A stretch of DNA of 64,000 nucleotides from Bimastos eiseni (taxonomy: Eukaryota; Annelida; Clitellata; Crassiclitellata; Lumbricidae), in the NCBI GenBank assembly GCA_959347315.1, contig OY365807.1, positions 36,131,072 through 36,195,071 of the forward strand, given 5' to 3'. A model generated the notes under the pieces. It did not search any database. It saw only the letters and a program-made list of their open reading frames with translations, and was not told the DNA's origin. The position numbers were made by a program, and so were the translations under genes. Shown one piece after another: positions 23,001 to 38,000 of the stretch (positions within the stretch are counted from its first letter, which is position 1; each line of letters starts with the position of its first letter).

Positions 23001-26000
23001 TGCTTAGATTTGCACAATTCTGCAATATCAGGCTCTATTATTTTGTCAATTTTAACGTAAGTCTGACTCAAGTTAAAGTTTCGATCTGTATTTGTTTTTA
23101 TTGCAAGCATCACAGAGAATCCAGTTTCACAGAGATATGACTTACTGAAGGGAATCAGCTCTGTCTGAAATTAATCCATATTCTGCTCTTTTTTTAAGCT
23201 AAAAATTACTCAGCAGTCTTTGTTGAATTCATTCTTCAATCGAACATCATATGAAAGCTCAATAAATTGATCTCTTTCCTCGGCACAATAATTCAGCTAG
23301 CAATGCAGCCTCAGAAATAGATTTCTTATCTTTTCTTGTGTACCCCTTGAAAACAGCTTGCGCACCCCTAGGGTACGCGTACCACCAGCTGGGATTCGCT
23401 GCTATAGGCCCTGGCGTTGTAGCGCTGCATGCAAATAGAAATGTGCTGGAAGTGGTGTTTTATTTCAAATGGCTCACCAGAAATTGCAGACATACAACAG
23501 CCCACCTCTGTAAGACCAGGTGTCTCCTTCAAACTACCTTTTGAAACATAGAGCCAGTTAGAGTGTCCACTTATTATTATTATTATAATTATTAATTGAT
23601 TCCCTGAGATACACATGAACATTCTCCTGGAATGGTTAGTCTTTTTAAATGGTCTTGGTTATTATTGTGGAAACTTTACAAAAGTTAAATGCCTTACCTG
23701 GCAGTTAACGAACATACAATAAGAGTAAAGCTGGGAAGTTAACAGATTCTGTTTCTTCATTAGATGCATGATAATTTGTGCCAATGTTTAGCAGCAGTTA
23801 AGAAACTACTAGGCAACAACATCGAGATTAATTCTGCAAGATATTACCATGTGATAATAGGAGGCGATCCAGCCAATACACGACATTTGAAGTTGGCGAC
23901 ATTACCCTCCTGAACAATACAAGCATGCGGTTTCCGAATAAATCGAGGCATCGCCTCACGACGATCTGGAAAAACATTACAGCACAACCAGTCAGTTAAA
24001 TTTGAATTAATACCATTTTCACTGTCTTTTTCAAGTAAACAGGTCAAAGGACCTTAAAACCACCATTTATGAACATATACAGTCAATGTGGTGTCACACG
24101 GCTCATTCCTTTACGCTAGAAAGAAGGTCAATCAATTAATTTACATAGAAATTTGAAATTCAGTCCCTAACTGAAATCGATTGCCTACGAACTGAGTAAA
24201 GTATACATTTTATAGCCTAGGTTCAACCTGTTGAAAGGTTCTCTGAAGTTTAATGACACAGACCGATCGATCGATGCTCAGCAATTGACTGTCAATTGCT
24301 AGACTTTCTACTACATTTGGATTTTGGTAGGAAGTGGATAAGTTTATAATCACAATAAATTGTTAATAGCACTCACAATCACAAATTATGAAATGTTGTC
24401 AGACTAATGAATAATGCAGTGAATAATGAATGGTGTACGTTAAATTGCTATTATTCCCTAGATACTACGATGGCTGGAGATACACAATCTGCTATCATTT
24501 GATCATAGTATAAATGCCTGATTAACAGCAGCATACAGTAAAGCATCAGCAACAACTGATAAATCCTACCAAAGTAAGAGTCGTAGATTTGGTTTTCGAT
24601 TGGACGATGTTTTCTAAGTGAACTATAGTTGGCAATTCGCCCGATTGCAGGCATTGGTTTTGGCCAATCATCCTGCACAGATATCACAATTTTGCAAATT
24701 AAAAAACAGATTTTGTGCTTAGTACCATCATTACTCAACATATTTACTGATTATATCATAAGTTATAAAATCCCTTACTGTCATTCCAAGTTATTCATTT
24801 TATTTACTTAGTAAAATATAATTAAACCTCAGCAACAAACTCCCATAAATTAAAGCACCATAGACTGAGGACAATCTGAATTTCAACCACTTACCAGAAG
24901 GTGCATGATATGGCAAAAGCAGTCATTCAAAAAACATTTAATTTGAACATAAATGTACATGGTCCAAAAGCAACTGAAGATGATGGGAGGTGTAAAGAAA
25001 TAGGACACTAATGAAACTAATTCTCATCACTAGCAACATGAAGAGTCCATTAATGAATCGCATTTGCGAACATGAGAGACATTGACACATTAGAAGACAG
25101 ATTTCGATGCTGTGTGCCATAGACCATGGCATAGATACCGTTCCACAGCTGCGTGAAGGATCACTGGATTGGTTTCATCAATTGCGGCTCATGGTTTATA
25201 AAACTCTTGAGGATCACTAGACACAAATACTTAAAATAGGTCCTTATTCCCCAGACTCATCAGTATTCGTTAAGGTAATCTGATTGAACCAAAACAAGAA
25301 CTGTTCTAGGTGAAAAACTATTTCGGTTGCTAAACCTAGATTGCTGGAAATCTCTGCCTGTGTGTATTTGTTCTGCTCAGTCATTTTGTTCTCAACTTAA
25401 GAAATATTTTCTGAAATCGCTGATCCACCACAAGTCTTATGGAATCACGGATATTAACCTGATTACAGTCTGGTATTGATGCGCAACGGGTTGATGCCTT
25501 GTGCAATAACAGAAAGTTACAAATTATTATTATTAATATACCTCTGACAAGGGATTGCCACTAGACAATGGCAAAATGTAGTTATCAGGTATATAAATCT
25601 ATAAAATATGAATCAATTCAATATCAGGATTATTTTGCAGTATTAACAAATTGAGAGAACTCACGTATTTCTGTTTAATCTGCTTTCTAAGTCTGCTGTA
25701 GCGACTAGATGGGATTCTGTGAGTGAAGTCGGGATGGTCCACAGACAACCATGGATGTTCAAGTGCCTCATGTATCGTCATCCTTCGTCTGCAAGTAACC
25801 AAGCAAAGTAAGTTAAGGTATTAGCACATTCTTAAAACACCTTTATCATTAATACATTTCTTGCAACATGGAGTTCCTAGAGTAGAACACACCTGAATGC
25901 ACACTGACAACCAAACAGCATTAGAATGACAGTCTGTTCTACTAGACATCTTTCCTTAATAGATTGCACAGGTAAGCAACAACTAACCAGCATCAACTGC

Positions 26001-29000
26001 ATAACCAACCAGTATCAACTGCATAACCAACCAGTGCCAACTGCATAACCAACCAGTATCAACTGTATAACCAACCAGTATAACCAACCAGTATCAACTG
26101 TATAACCAACCAGTATAACCAACCAGTATCAACTGTATAACCAACCAGTATAACCAACCAGTATCAACTGTATAACCAACCAGTATAACCAACCAGTATC
26201 AACTGTATAACCAACCAGTATAACCAACCAGTATCAACTGTATAACCAACCAGTATAACCAACCAGTATCAACTGTATAACCAACCAGTATAACCAACCA
26301 GTATCAACTGTATAACCAACCAGTATAACCAACCAGTATCAACTGTATAACCAACCAGTATCAACTGTATAACCAACCAGTATAACCAACCAGTATCAAC
26401 TGTATAATCAACCAGTATTACTAACCAGTATCAACTGTATTACTAACCAGTATCAACTGTATAACCAACCAGTATCAACTGTATAACCAACCAGTATCAA
26501 CTGTATAACCAACCAGTATCAACTGTATAACCAACCAGTATCAACTGTATCTGCTGTTCAATTTCACATTTTGTCAGATGTATCAACATGCGCACCAGAC
26601 AATGAATTTTGAATAAGCATAGCATCACCATCTTATCTAACAAATGGCATTCCATTAAATGAAATGTCTTGAGTATTATCTAATCATCCTTCTGAACTAG
26701 GAAAGGTACTAAGACTATATGGCTATAAGACTAAGACTACAAGACAAGAGAGACAAGAGGAGTTGCGGATGACCATGTGCCCTCTGAGCTTTGGGTTGCA
26801 GACGACCTGGAGATAAGCCCATAACAAAGATGGCTGGCTGAACATCGTGAACATGGCAACATTCCAGAAAGAAGCAGACGATATTGACCATAGGACTATG
26901 ACCATATGAGTAATCTATGTTAAAAATCATATGAAATGCTTTAAATGTCTAATAATAATAAAGATAATTTATATGGTGCCGTAACATGGCCATATCGCTA
27001 CAAGGGCACATCACAAAGAACTAAGAATCGGGATAAGCCTTCGAAAAGAGATGAGTTTGACTTGAAAGAGTCCACTGAGTCGGCAAATCTGATGGCGGGT
27101 GGAAGACTATTCCAGCATCTGGGGCCGCGGCTGAGAAAGCACGGTCACCAAATCAGCATCTTCATCCTCCGTACGCGTAGGTCGGTCTTCTGAAGCGATC
27201 TGAGAGCCGCAGCCCAGACACAGAGGAATGAGTTTCGGTATAGTAATCGCGCAGATACTCAGGCGCTGCCCCGTGAATTGATTTAAAAACGAGCAAACAA
27301 AGTTTATACTCAATGTGGAACGAGACAGACAGCCAATGAAGGACATCATGGAGGAGTGGTGCCACGTGATCCTACTTGAGATCATAGTTAACTACATTTG
27401 TGTATGTTGGGCATAATACACAGTCACTTAACCCTTAGGTCATAAATGAGTGGAGGTTGTGGAATATGTGCAGAAAGCAAAGACAATATGAATGTAGCCT
27501 ATCTTGAAAAGTATAATTTTGCAGAAAGACAGACAACACAGATTACACTATAAAACTTTGAAAATATTTTAACATTTTCACAAGCACATGAAGAAAATGT
27601 TCCACGTACTGTGGCACCTTCACGAGAAGCTTTTTAATGAAGTCTTTTCCAATGTCGGAAATTCCTTTGAATGTCTCCGGATCAAAGGTCCAATCACATT
27701 TCTTAACATTGTCTAGAGTCTCTTGTTCGTCGGCTCCGGCAAATGGCGACAGACCACTCAGTCTGCAGCATAATTATCATGATCAAATATTTTAAGGTAT
27801 TTCAAAGTTTAAGCAAATAGTGTATTTTCAACACAGGCATCATACATAATTTTCAATAATTTAATTTCTGTATCCCTACAACCAAAATTAAATACAAGAA
27901 TACTTATTTAATGGCATACAGAGTTGATTTAGTTTACTCCGCTGAAAGAAAATTAAGCAAATGTTATTTAATTTCTAGATTTTTCTCTCAGAAGTACAAG
28001 AAAGAACCATGCAAAGAAAGATTTTTCTTTTCTGCTAGTCATATTTGGTCTTAGTGAGTTACTAACAAGGTGCAATAAAAATGCTCTGATACCCAAATAA
28101 TTACATACATAAGCAAGCAATGCAGAAACTTGGTTATTTTATGCAATTCTACTAAGAATTCATGGATTCGTGTTGATGCTTAACTCGATGTCATAAAAAC
28201 AGAGAGAAAACAGGAGCTCTAACAGTCCATAAGTGAGTGACTCACAGTACGTAAGAGAGCACTCCAACTGCCCACATGTCTGTGAAAAAGCCGACAGGTT
28301 CATGGTCAGCAATCTCAGGAGACGCAAATTCGGCTGTTGCCTTGGAAACCTTGACGATTTGCTCTGGATCCAGTTTTGCAGAGAGACCAAAGTCAATCAG
28401 CTTAACGTCTCGACTCTTGCTTGTCGTACACATGATATTCTCAGGCTGCAAGACGAGTGAATAAACTTCTGATCCAGGGATTTAACATATAGCTGTCATC
28501 AGAATATTGAGGTTTGAGTTTACATTATGGGAGCTATAACCACTGAATCCAGCTGTACTACTAGATAATAATTAAGTATCTATGACAATAGATGCAGTGT
28601 TATATAGCTAGATCTTTGTTTCCCTGGATTAGAAAGTCAATTCATTATACGGTAATTGTTAAAATCGCTCAGTACAGGTAACAGTGTTTCACAAATATAA
28701 GGCTGATTATAATTGATTACAATAGAATAATAATAACACACACATGTCTTTGACTATCTAATATTCATCACAGAGTGCCATGTGCTGAGTTAATCGCAAT
28801 TGTAATCCTAAACTCCAAACTTCTAAAGCGCCACTCAAAATTCAAGCACAGGGCACCAACTTATTCACTAACACTGTGTTGAGTCAGAGGGTAATTAGAA
28901 AAAGGTTTAAGTCTGTTTGCCAGACAGTCAGAGGGGCCAGAGTAGTTGTTAAGACGGGTGTCGCCTAAGCTTAGAAAAATGTTCTGAGATCAGTAAAGTA

Positions 29001-32000
29001 CAGTTAGCTTGATTACCTTGACGTCCAAATGCACAATGTTTTGTTCGTGCATGTGTTGCAGTCCTTCACATATCTGGCGCACATAGTGAATGACTTCAGC
29101 CTCTGTCATACGGTAATTTTCGTCAGCCACCTGATCGAATAGCTCACCTCCAGACAAACTAAAAGAGATCTCAAACTGATAATATCTACACTGAGGAAAG
29201 TGTAGTTTATCCTGACAGCCTTACCTTGCAAAATGACGGGCATCTTTGATATAGACACTTTTTCCATCAAATTCTATATAGTTTTCTGCCTTTACCACAG
29301 AGATTTTATGCCCTCATCTTAACAAAACATATCTTCAGAACCCCAGAACAAAAATCATATTTCATATTCAGATATATGAACTAACTGCATGCAATAAAAG
29401 ACACAGAAAAAACAACAATAAATTAATAAGTTGTAATACCAGAGTTTGGCCTTTGCTTCACTTCTGCAGTAACAGACAATTTATTGCAGCAAATTTTGCT
29501 GGTCTCAGAAGACATTTTTATAATATATTCAACAAGTTTTAAATATGGTAACTTAATGTAGCACTTCCATCACCATGAAGTTAATAGCATAGGATAAATG
29601 GTGGAATTTGTAATTGTAATAACAGATTTTTACATCACCATTTTAAGAGAAACTCTTACCAGGCGAAACTGACCTGAAAACACAAAACCACAATCAAACA
29701 TACTGCTTTCAAGTACTTATAGCAGCAGATAAAGAAAACAAATTAATATGCTAGTAATAGAAACAACAGGAAGATAATGATAAAAATAGTGACTTACTAT
29801 TCAAGAACCATAACCATCTCGTGTTGGTCTTCAAAGGCATCATGAAGGTTGAGTAGCTTTGGATGATGCAACTGGTTCATTAACCCAATCTCATTCTTCA
29901 CAGTCTGTTTGTCTGTTGGATACGGTGTATTGATAAACTTTGCCACAAATGTCTTTCCAGTGGATTTCTCGACTGCACGATGTACAACTCCAAACGCTCC
30001 CCTGACCAGACAAGTACACAATTCAACTCAAACACATTTCCTTGATGACTGGCCATCAGCACATGACAGTCTCATTCAATAATATTACAGTCAGAGGCTG
30101 AATGGGATGGACAGAGCGAACAAGTTGTCCTGCAAATAGAGCCCCAGTTACAAGTATTAAATACAAATTTGCTGCCTGGCAACAATTTGACTCTACCACA
30201 AGTGTATCAGTTAACAAAACATTTAGAATGATAGAATGACATAAAATGGAATCATACATGCATGAACACATGCAAAATCAGTAAAAGGTGATCGTAGTAT
30301 TAATAATCTATGAACCAATTCAGATTAATACCACTCTTTAGCAAATTAGCCTTCATTGTATCTGACTTTTACATGTCTTGAGTAAACTTATACCAATTAT
30401 GGTTTAACACAAGTTATTACAAACTACCAATCAAAAATGGGCATCATATCATCAAATGCAAGTCATGTGACTCACTTGGCACAACCTGGGGCAGCGATCC
30501 CAGGGGTCGAGGGGGACAGGTCCCCCCACCTTTCACAGATAGGGGACGCGTTATACATTTGTCTCCCCCCACACATTTACCACCCATCTCATTGGGTGTC
30601 CCCCATGTGAAAAACGAGATCGCCACCTCTGGGCATAACCATGGCAAGAGTAGGAAGTTTATACTTATAGCAACATAAGATATGCATATCGCAAGACTTC
30701 TACAATTCAACAGGATTTCAAAAGACAAAGGTCAATGAATCAATGTATTCAACTAACTACATTCTTGAACTTGCAATGCTTAACATATATCTGTGTTGCT
30801 GGTAGAAAATCTTTGTTCAGCGGTAACCAATTAAGCAAACTGATTCTTTAATGCCCGACATTCTAATCTTCATTGACATGTCGTCTCGTGAGAATTATCT
30901 TGACGCATCTCCAAAATTGAAAATTCCGATAAAAACGAGTTTGAAGTTTTGGCGGGAAAGCGTAGCGTGAGAATTATCTTGGCGTATATCCAAAATACAC
31001 CGTGCAAACTCCATACAACTCTGGAGGTATACGATAAGCAGTGTCTGGAAGCAGGAGATACGACAGTTAGTTTTTGATGAATATCTTTAAAACGAAATGT
31101 CATACCTCTTAGTTAAGTTATTTAAACTGAAGAAATAAAACATATTACCAACTAGATATCAAGTCCTAACGCATTTTCGAAAAAAAGTGGAGATACGACA
31201 AAATAATTCTCACACGACGATCTATCACCATGAAAATCAGGAATGGTCAATGACGAAACTTAATAATATTATACTCACGTTCCTAATTCTTCGTAGATGT
31301 CATAAAAGTCATGAATATTTCCAGTCTTTATTTCCACTGGTTGTGGCTTATATCTGTCCCACAGATCATGATCTATGGTAAACAAATGTAAAATATTATT
31401 ATTGTGTATAGTTTAAAAGATGCATCAAGGACCATAATTATGCTGTAACATAGTGTGTCTTAAAAAGATACCAGATGCTCTGAAACACTGTAGTATAACA
31501 ACAACCAAACTTTTGAAAACATCGCCATTTCAATTCCTCGATGGCCTTGTAGAAGGAACTAAAAGTTAAGGCACTATTAAACAGCAAAGAAGGCAAACAA
31601 GCTACTACAAATGATCAATAGGACCATCATCAGTAGGGAAAAGGAAGTATTCCTTTAGCTGTACAAAACATTTGTCAGGCCACATCTGGAGTATTGCGTG
31701 CAGACCTGGAGCCAATATTTGAGACAGGACATCGATAAGCTGGAGAAGGCAATGAGAAGGGCAGCAAAATGATGAAAGATTCAGAAACTGACTAATGAAG
31801 AAAGATCGAGGAGATCTATGCGAATAAACAACCATAGAAAGCCAAAGCATCATGGGAGACTCAATCTTAATACTGTAATAGGCAACTATGTATAATTATC
31901 AGGAATTCAAGGAACCGAATGGGTCGATAAAGCAGAGATTCTTCCATGCCATGGTGAATCCAAGCAAAGAGCTGGATGACGAGACTATTTCTATGAACTC

Positions 32001-35000
32001 GGTTGGTGTTTTCAAGAAAAAGCTGAGTAAATGTGGATATTAGGATGAAGGAGGAAGATGGAAAAAATGGTTCTTACACAGACACAATCCTTCTGAATCA
32101 CTATAAATAAATCCCTGTACTGTTTATGTTATGTTAAATAGTCAAATGATGCAACTAAGTGCAAATGGCTTTGAGATTTGATCCCTATGCAATCAGAGAT
32201 CTAAAGAAATGCAATAAGGTGCTATATTACTGGAATATTGGAGGCTTCGTTAAGTGCACAGAGGTGCAATTAATGTCCAACTGTTAACACTTTTATTCAA
32301 TCAATAGCAATAAAAAAGTGTGAGATTAAAGAGTAACAATTTCTAAGTGCAATCATTTGAGATGCTCTTGAGTCTGTTTGTATCAAAGGCAAGGATATTA
32401 AAATATGTTAATCATTTGGTCTAATGGTACAGGTTTCCACATGATAAGGAGCCCACCAAATGTCAAATTACGTCAAAAGGTCAAAAATAAATCACACAGT
32501 ATTGGTTCATTCCACTTACAGAGTTTGTCATAGTTGTCTGGCTTTGGTCCGGTGTATTTGCTCCTCTTTCTTCGGCCCTCGTCTGCAACATTTACATGAT
32601 AATCATTAATCAACATTCAGCTGGTAAAACAAAAATAATTTGTTGAATTTATGAACACAAAAATGAACTACAAAAGTATTAGAATATGTATGTTACTCTG
32701 AGACTGCTGTTCAAATGTATATGATTGACGGAAGAGTAGTCCTTAAGCATGCCTGAGAGGCAAACATGGGTTTAAAGAGTTAGCGACTTCAATTTTCTTA
32801 TCCTTGGCATATGAGAACGAGTGGCCAGTCCTCACACTCACCATACAATCATTCCTTCAAAAGTGCACTCACAGAGCTGTACCGAGGGCAATGCCGTGGC
32901 ACAGGGTGCAAATATACAAGGGGTGCAAATTGCAGGATAGACTAACTTTAATTATTCCATAAATTCATTCTTTCTTGAAAAATGTGGGAGAGCCAGATTA
33001 GCCCCTAATGCTAGGCACAGGGCGCAATTATAGCTTGGTACGGTCCTGTGCACTCATCAGCACTGAGTCCACTAGGGAGCAGAAAGGGCAGAAATTTGAA
33101 ACTGCAATGGCAGGGATTTGTCGCCAGATCACTTAGTTATCAATCGAGCATGCTAACTGCTAGATGACAACTCTTAAATTACGCAGACGAGGACAACGGA
33201 TGGAAAGTTGTTGATGTTATTACAAACCGTCAATCCCACCAAGACCCTTCTTCCGCCGGCCTTCCTGTTCAGTGACTGTCTTCACAAGACTCGTTGGTTC
33301 ACATGGTGCACTCCGTCCGTACAAATTCTCAGCAATAGCACGAAACTGATAGTCGTTACAAGGAGAAAGTCCCTCAACTGTCAGAAACGTAAATCTGTAA
33401 AATGAAAGTCATTACATCTAATTAGATTTGTATTTGTAAAAGAGAGTCGAGGCCAAAGATTTAGTTAACGCGAAGTAAAATATCCCATGTCTTAAGCATT
33501 GAAACAGATTATTAAGGGTTAAAATGTGTCATTTTACACATCCACTGAATGCTCCTACAAACATGGCTCGGCAACCGAGAGGAGACCATTACTAAAGAAT
33601 GCCTATAAAGATTGTTACCTATTCACTCAGTCCTCGATCACACAATCGAGAGATCCTGCGCGCTGACGCACTAACTCGATGTGGTTTTATCACCCAAATG
33701 CTAGACAATTGAATCTATTTCTATTGTGAGTGTAACTAGGCCTAGTATTGTTTGATTTTTATTTACTCTTGTTAATCATGGGATGTCTGTTGTGTAGTTG
33801 CTAGTTATGATTATTTTATGAGAGTACATTGTTTTATTCTAACTACTTTGATGATGTCTAATTGCTGTGTAATTGCTTGATATGTTTATTTTGAGAGTCT
33901 ACATTGTTTTGAATGTTCATATTATGATGTGCCCGCAGTGCGTTTGCAAGCTGTTCAATAAAGTACATACATACTTACTTACTTATAATTAAAAAGGAAT
34001 TTAATTATGTTCCGTTTAAATACAGAGCTAAATCAGTTTGATCTAATACTGAACTGAGTGGAAAATGAATGTGATAAAGTTCACAAGATGAATTTCAGTT
34101 TAAGGTATACCTGGTTGTTCCACACCGTATCCAGTTGGACATATTTTGTTCCAGCTTTTCCACTATGTACTGTGTAATGAATCCGCCTCCATCATTCAAT
34201 GGTGGCTTCCAGGTCAGCATGACTGAATCATGGAAGATACTGTCAACATTCAGGAACCTTGGAGGATCAGGAACATCTGGAAAATCAATCAATTACATAA
34301 ATGAGTGATTGATTGAACCACTAAATTGCATAGAAAGCGAATTAGTTAGTTTCATTACAGGTCTCAGAAACACAATAGGACAATCAGTAATGTAAAATGA
34401 GTTACTCTTACAAGAACTTTATAATTAATGTCATCCAACAATTACTAGGGATCAGCCAGAAATAACCTTGGCCAAATATCCAGTTTTCGGCACAATTCAG
34501 TTAGTATTCGCCTTGGAAAATAATATACACACCAATATGTATAGTTGCAAATAAAAATTTTTTACTCTTTGTTTGTAAAGGTTTGTTTCGTCAGAAATTA
34601 CAATATAAAAGTCCACAACAGAAGTAAAGTCTATTTCATTGATTATTTCAAAAACAAGAAATGTACAAGTTGGTTATTAAAAGGAACAAAATTATTTAAG
34701 ATTATTTCTTACCACACAAAAATGAGCAGTTTCGCATGTGGTACAAACAGTAAGTACCTGATCCGGAAAATAGTACATTCAAATACTTTTGATTCAGAAC
34801 TCGGCCAACAAATTTACCCAGCTGACCCCTAACAATTATGCAGATCATTTTCGCTGTAATTGTTCTTGAATACATTGCCATTACGATCATTGGGGCTAGT
34901 AAAACAAATGATCAGCTGCATCACAGATGACCTTTCACAACCAAAGATACATTCAATAAAATAAGCTGGGAAAGTAACAACAAGTAGTAGTTTCAGCTTA

Positions 35001-38000
35001 ACAAAGCTGTGTGATAACAAATATCATTAGCGTCACCCTCCTCCATTATCCAGGTTTGGGACTGGCACTGCCAGAGTGCAGTCAGTGGCAGAGTACTTTG
35101 GAAAGTAACTGTGAACTGAATATCAATTGTAAACAAAAAACTCACCATTTACAGCTATTTTTATCACAGCTGAGTCAGAGCCCAAGTCATTCTCGAGTAG
35201 TAACCTGTACGGCCCATCATCAGAACGGTCCGCATTTCGGATCGTTAGTATAGCGTGCCGCTCGCCGACTTCAATTTTGAACTTAGCGTCACTCTTTATT
35301 TCATTGTTGTCTCGCAGCCATCTGGCGGTTGGTTTTGGATTTCCAGTGAATGGAATCTTAATAACCACCTCCTCATTCTTTTCAAACATTGCAGTGTCTT
35401 GGAACCGAGGTGGAACGTGCGCTTTTGGTGGACCTGTAAAAACAATTTAGTGTGCAGACATTCAATCAACAGGTTAAATATAATCACTTATATACTGTCA
35501 AGATATTGATTGATTTTCTGCCCAATTACAGGTTAAATATGAAGATGCAGAAGTGAAGTGAAATCCAGACAAATCTTAAAGATATCAGGGTAGATGTATC
35601 AGTTGAGCTTTTGAGTGACTCCTCAAATGATTAACAATACATCCTATCATCTGCCGAAATTGCTAGTTTAAGTATTTCAGCTACAGAATGTTCTGCACAT
35701 CCAGTCTTAAATAAGACAAAACTAATGCTATCTGGATGAATCTGTAGGAATTAAGGGACGCGACCTCGGAGAGAAAGCAAGGGAGAAGGTTCATAGTGAC
35801 GGTCGCTAGAGTTGAACGAACTGAAAGCACAAGGTGACAATGTGAAAGCTATCAACAATAAAAAATCAAAGTGTTTTTAAAAGTAAACTATTCATCAATT
35901 AATGATTAATTAATAGTTAATTGTGTTTAAATGTATTCCCAATAAGTAATGCCAAATTCATATATAACATAAAGTATTTTTCATCTATTATTCGAGTGTC
36001 TTCGTATTTGTCTGACTGTTTAATCATATTGACCTTAACATCATGTAGATTAGTGCAAGAAGCGTCTATTAGTAGAAATCTTGAAGGTGTGCTATAGAAA
36101 TGTTTGTATCAAATAAATAAATAATTAATTCTCCATCATTTACTAGTATTATTAAAATTAATATAATTTATTCCATATCTTTTACTAGTATTATTAATAT
36201 TTATTAATACTTTGTAAATAAATGCCTTCAAGCAATCAATTAATCAATCAATCAATCAATTAAACACATGCAGACATAAACTACCCATAGATATATGGTT
36301 AATTTGTTTATATTAAATATTTATACAGATGCACACTATATAAAATACACTTATTTATTTATTGTTACCAGACTTTTGAGACTTGCATATTGTAAGAATT
36401 CTTTATATTAAAAAAACTAATGAGGTGCAACTGTCATGACATGTTATATGAATAACTCACTTTTAATGGAAAGGTCAGCACGAGATGACCTTGAACCTGC
36501 TGGCGTTGTGGCCTTGATGCAATATTCATCAGCATCCTCACCAAACACGTTGTGGACTACGAGAATATAAGTATCTCCATTTTTAGAGATTTCAAACTTG
36601 TCGCTATCGTTCAATTCTCGAGAACCTTTAAACCTGAAATATCAGTATATATATAATTTTAATTACTGCTACTGATTCAGGTTTCTTAAGAAAATAAGTC
36701 TAAATTTATTTGCATTTTGTAAAATTAACTTTAGAGAATACCAATAAATAATTCCTGATACAAAGATTCTGATACAAAAACCATCCTGAAGTCCTAAATA
36801 TATAACAGTCTTAATTACAATGCATAATATTGAAAAATGTATAATCAAAGAAATGTAAATAAAGTCATTAGGTTTTCTTCATATTGACCAAGTTATTTCT
36901 GGAGTTGGCTGAGCTGTGATGACTGCTTCAAATCTTGCAGATTTTCCTTGGACACAAGTGACGGACTTTAGCGGCTGATAGATGACAGGAACAGTTGCAG
37001 CTAACAATAGCAACAACAACAACAACAAATGAAAGCCATTGTTACTTTCATTTTTAGACCATGTTGCAATAACTGACACAAGATTACAGCCTATGTATCA
37101 AGGATAATAATATTGTTTTATTCTATTCAAACTGAAAAACTGCATTATGATTACATGAAATAGTAAGAACATGATAATAAGTTAAACAAGAATCGATTAG
37201 ATAACCGCATGACATTTATAACTTTTCTTCCTTAATTAGGGTGTCACAGCTTATGAAAAATATATCATATCAACGAAATAGTTACACTCCTTCACTATGG
37301 TTATATAATTACTTATACAAAAGCAGGTCTAAGCTAAACTCTGTGTCCTTAAGCTCAGGATCAATCTTGTCTGCATGATTTTACTAAACCTTTGAAATAT
37401 TTATAGAAATGTTAAGAAATAATTCTGAAACATATGTGCATACATGCATGAAAGTGAATTCTCATCGTTACCAAATGGAAGTTCTTGGTTCTGCCAGTAA
37501 AACGATTAAATAAATCAAAACCACATAAATTTTGTAAAACCTTTTGGATCCTTGATCTTGATGTGTCTGGTGGTTGCAGCTGGAGGACTCTCTCCAGCCT
37601 CATTAACTGCAATCACGCGGAAGTCATATTCTCGATCTTCAATGAGGTTAGGGACATTGAAGATGTTGGCTGGTGATGGAGATTGGTTAACACGGATCCA
37701 GCTGTCGGATGCAGCGTCCTTCTTCTCGATGAAATATCCCAAGATACGACCTCCACCGTCGCTCTTTGGTCGTTCCCATGTTAGTGACACAAAGTCTCCC
37801 CCAACCTCTTCAGCATCTGGGATGCCCGGAGGTCCAGGAGGGTCTGAAAAGACAGCATTTTGTATCATGCTGGTGCTTCATAAAAACAGAATTTCAGTAC
37901 TGAAGACTCAAGTGCAAGAACTTCAATCATGTGTGTCAGAAAGATCTCCTTTTAATGCCATCAATTATTTGCTTTTTATCGTGGAATGCCAATGGTAACA

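Noticed and set aside
25290..25440. LINE-like peptide (WKSLPVCICSAQSFCSQLKK)
   Set aside because: The similarity to the LINE RT C-terminus is too weak and short to list as an element.
25983..26550. Regular repeat array considered as a CRISPR array
   Set aside because: Units are contiguous with no unique spacers, it lies in a eukaryotic intron and there are no cas genes. It is a minisatellite.
37552..37998. 148-codon open frame on the plus strand
   Set aside because: Antisense shadow of the Fn-13 exon, whose minus-strand reading is unambiguous.
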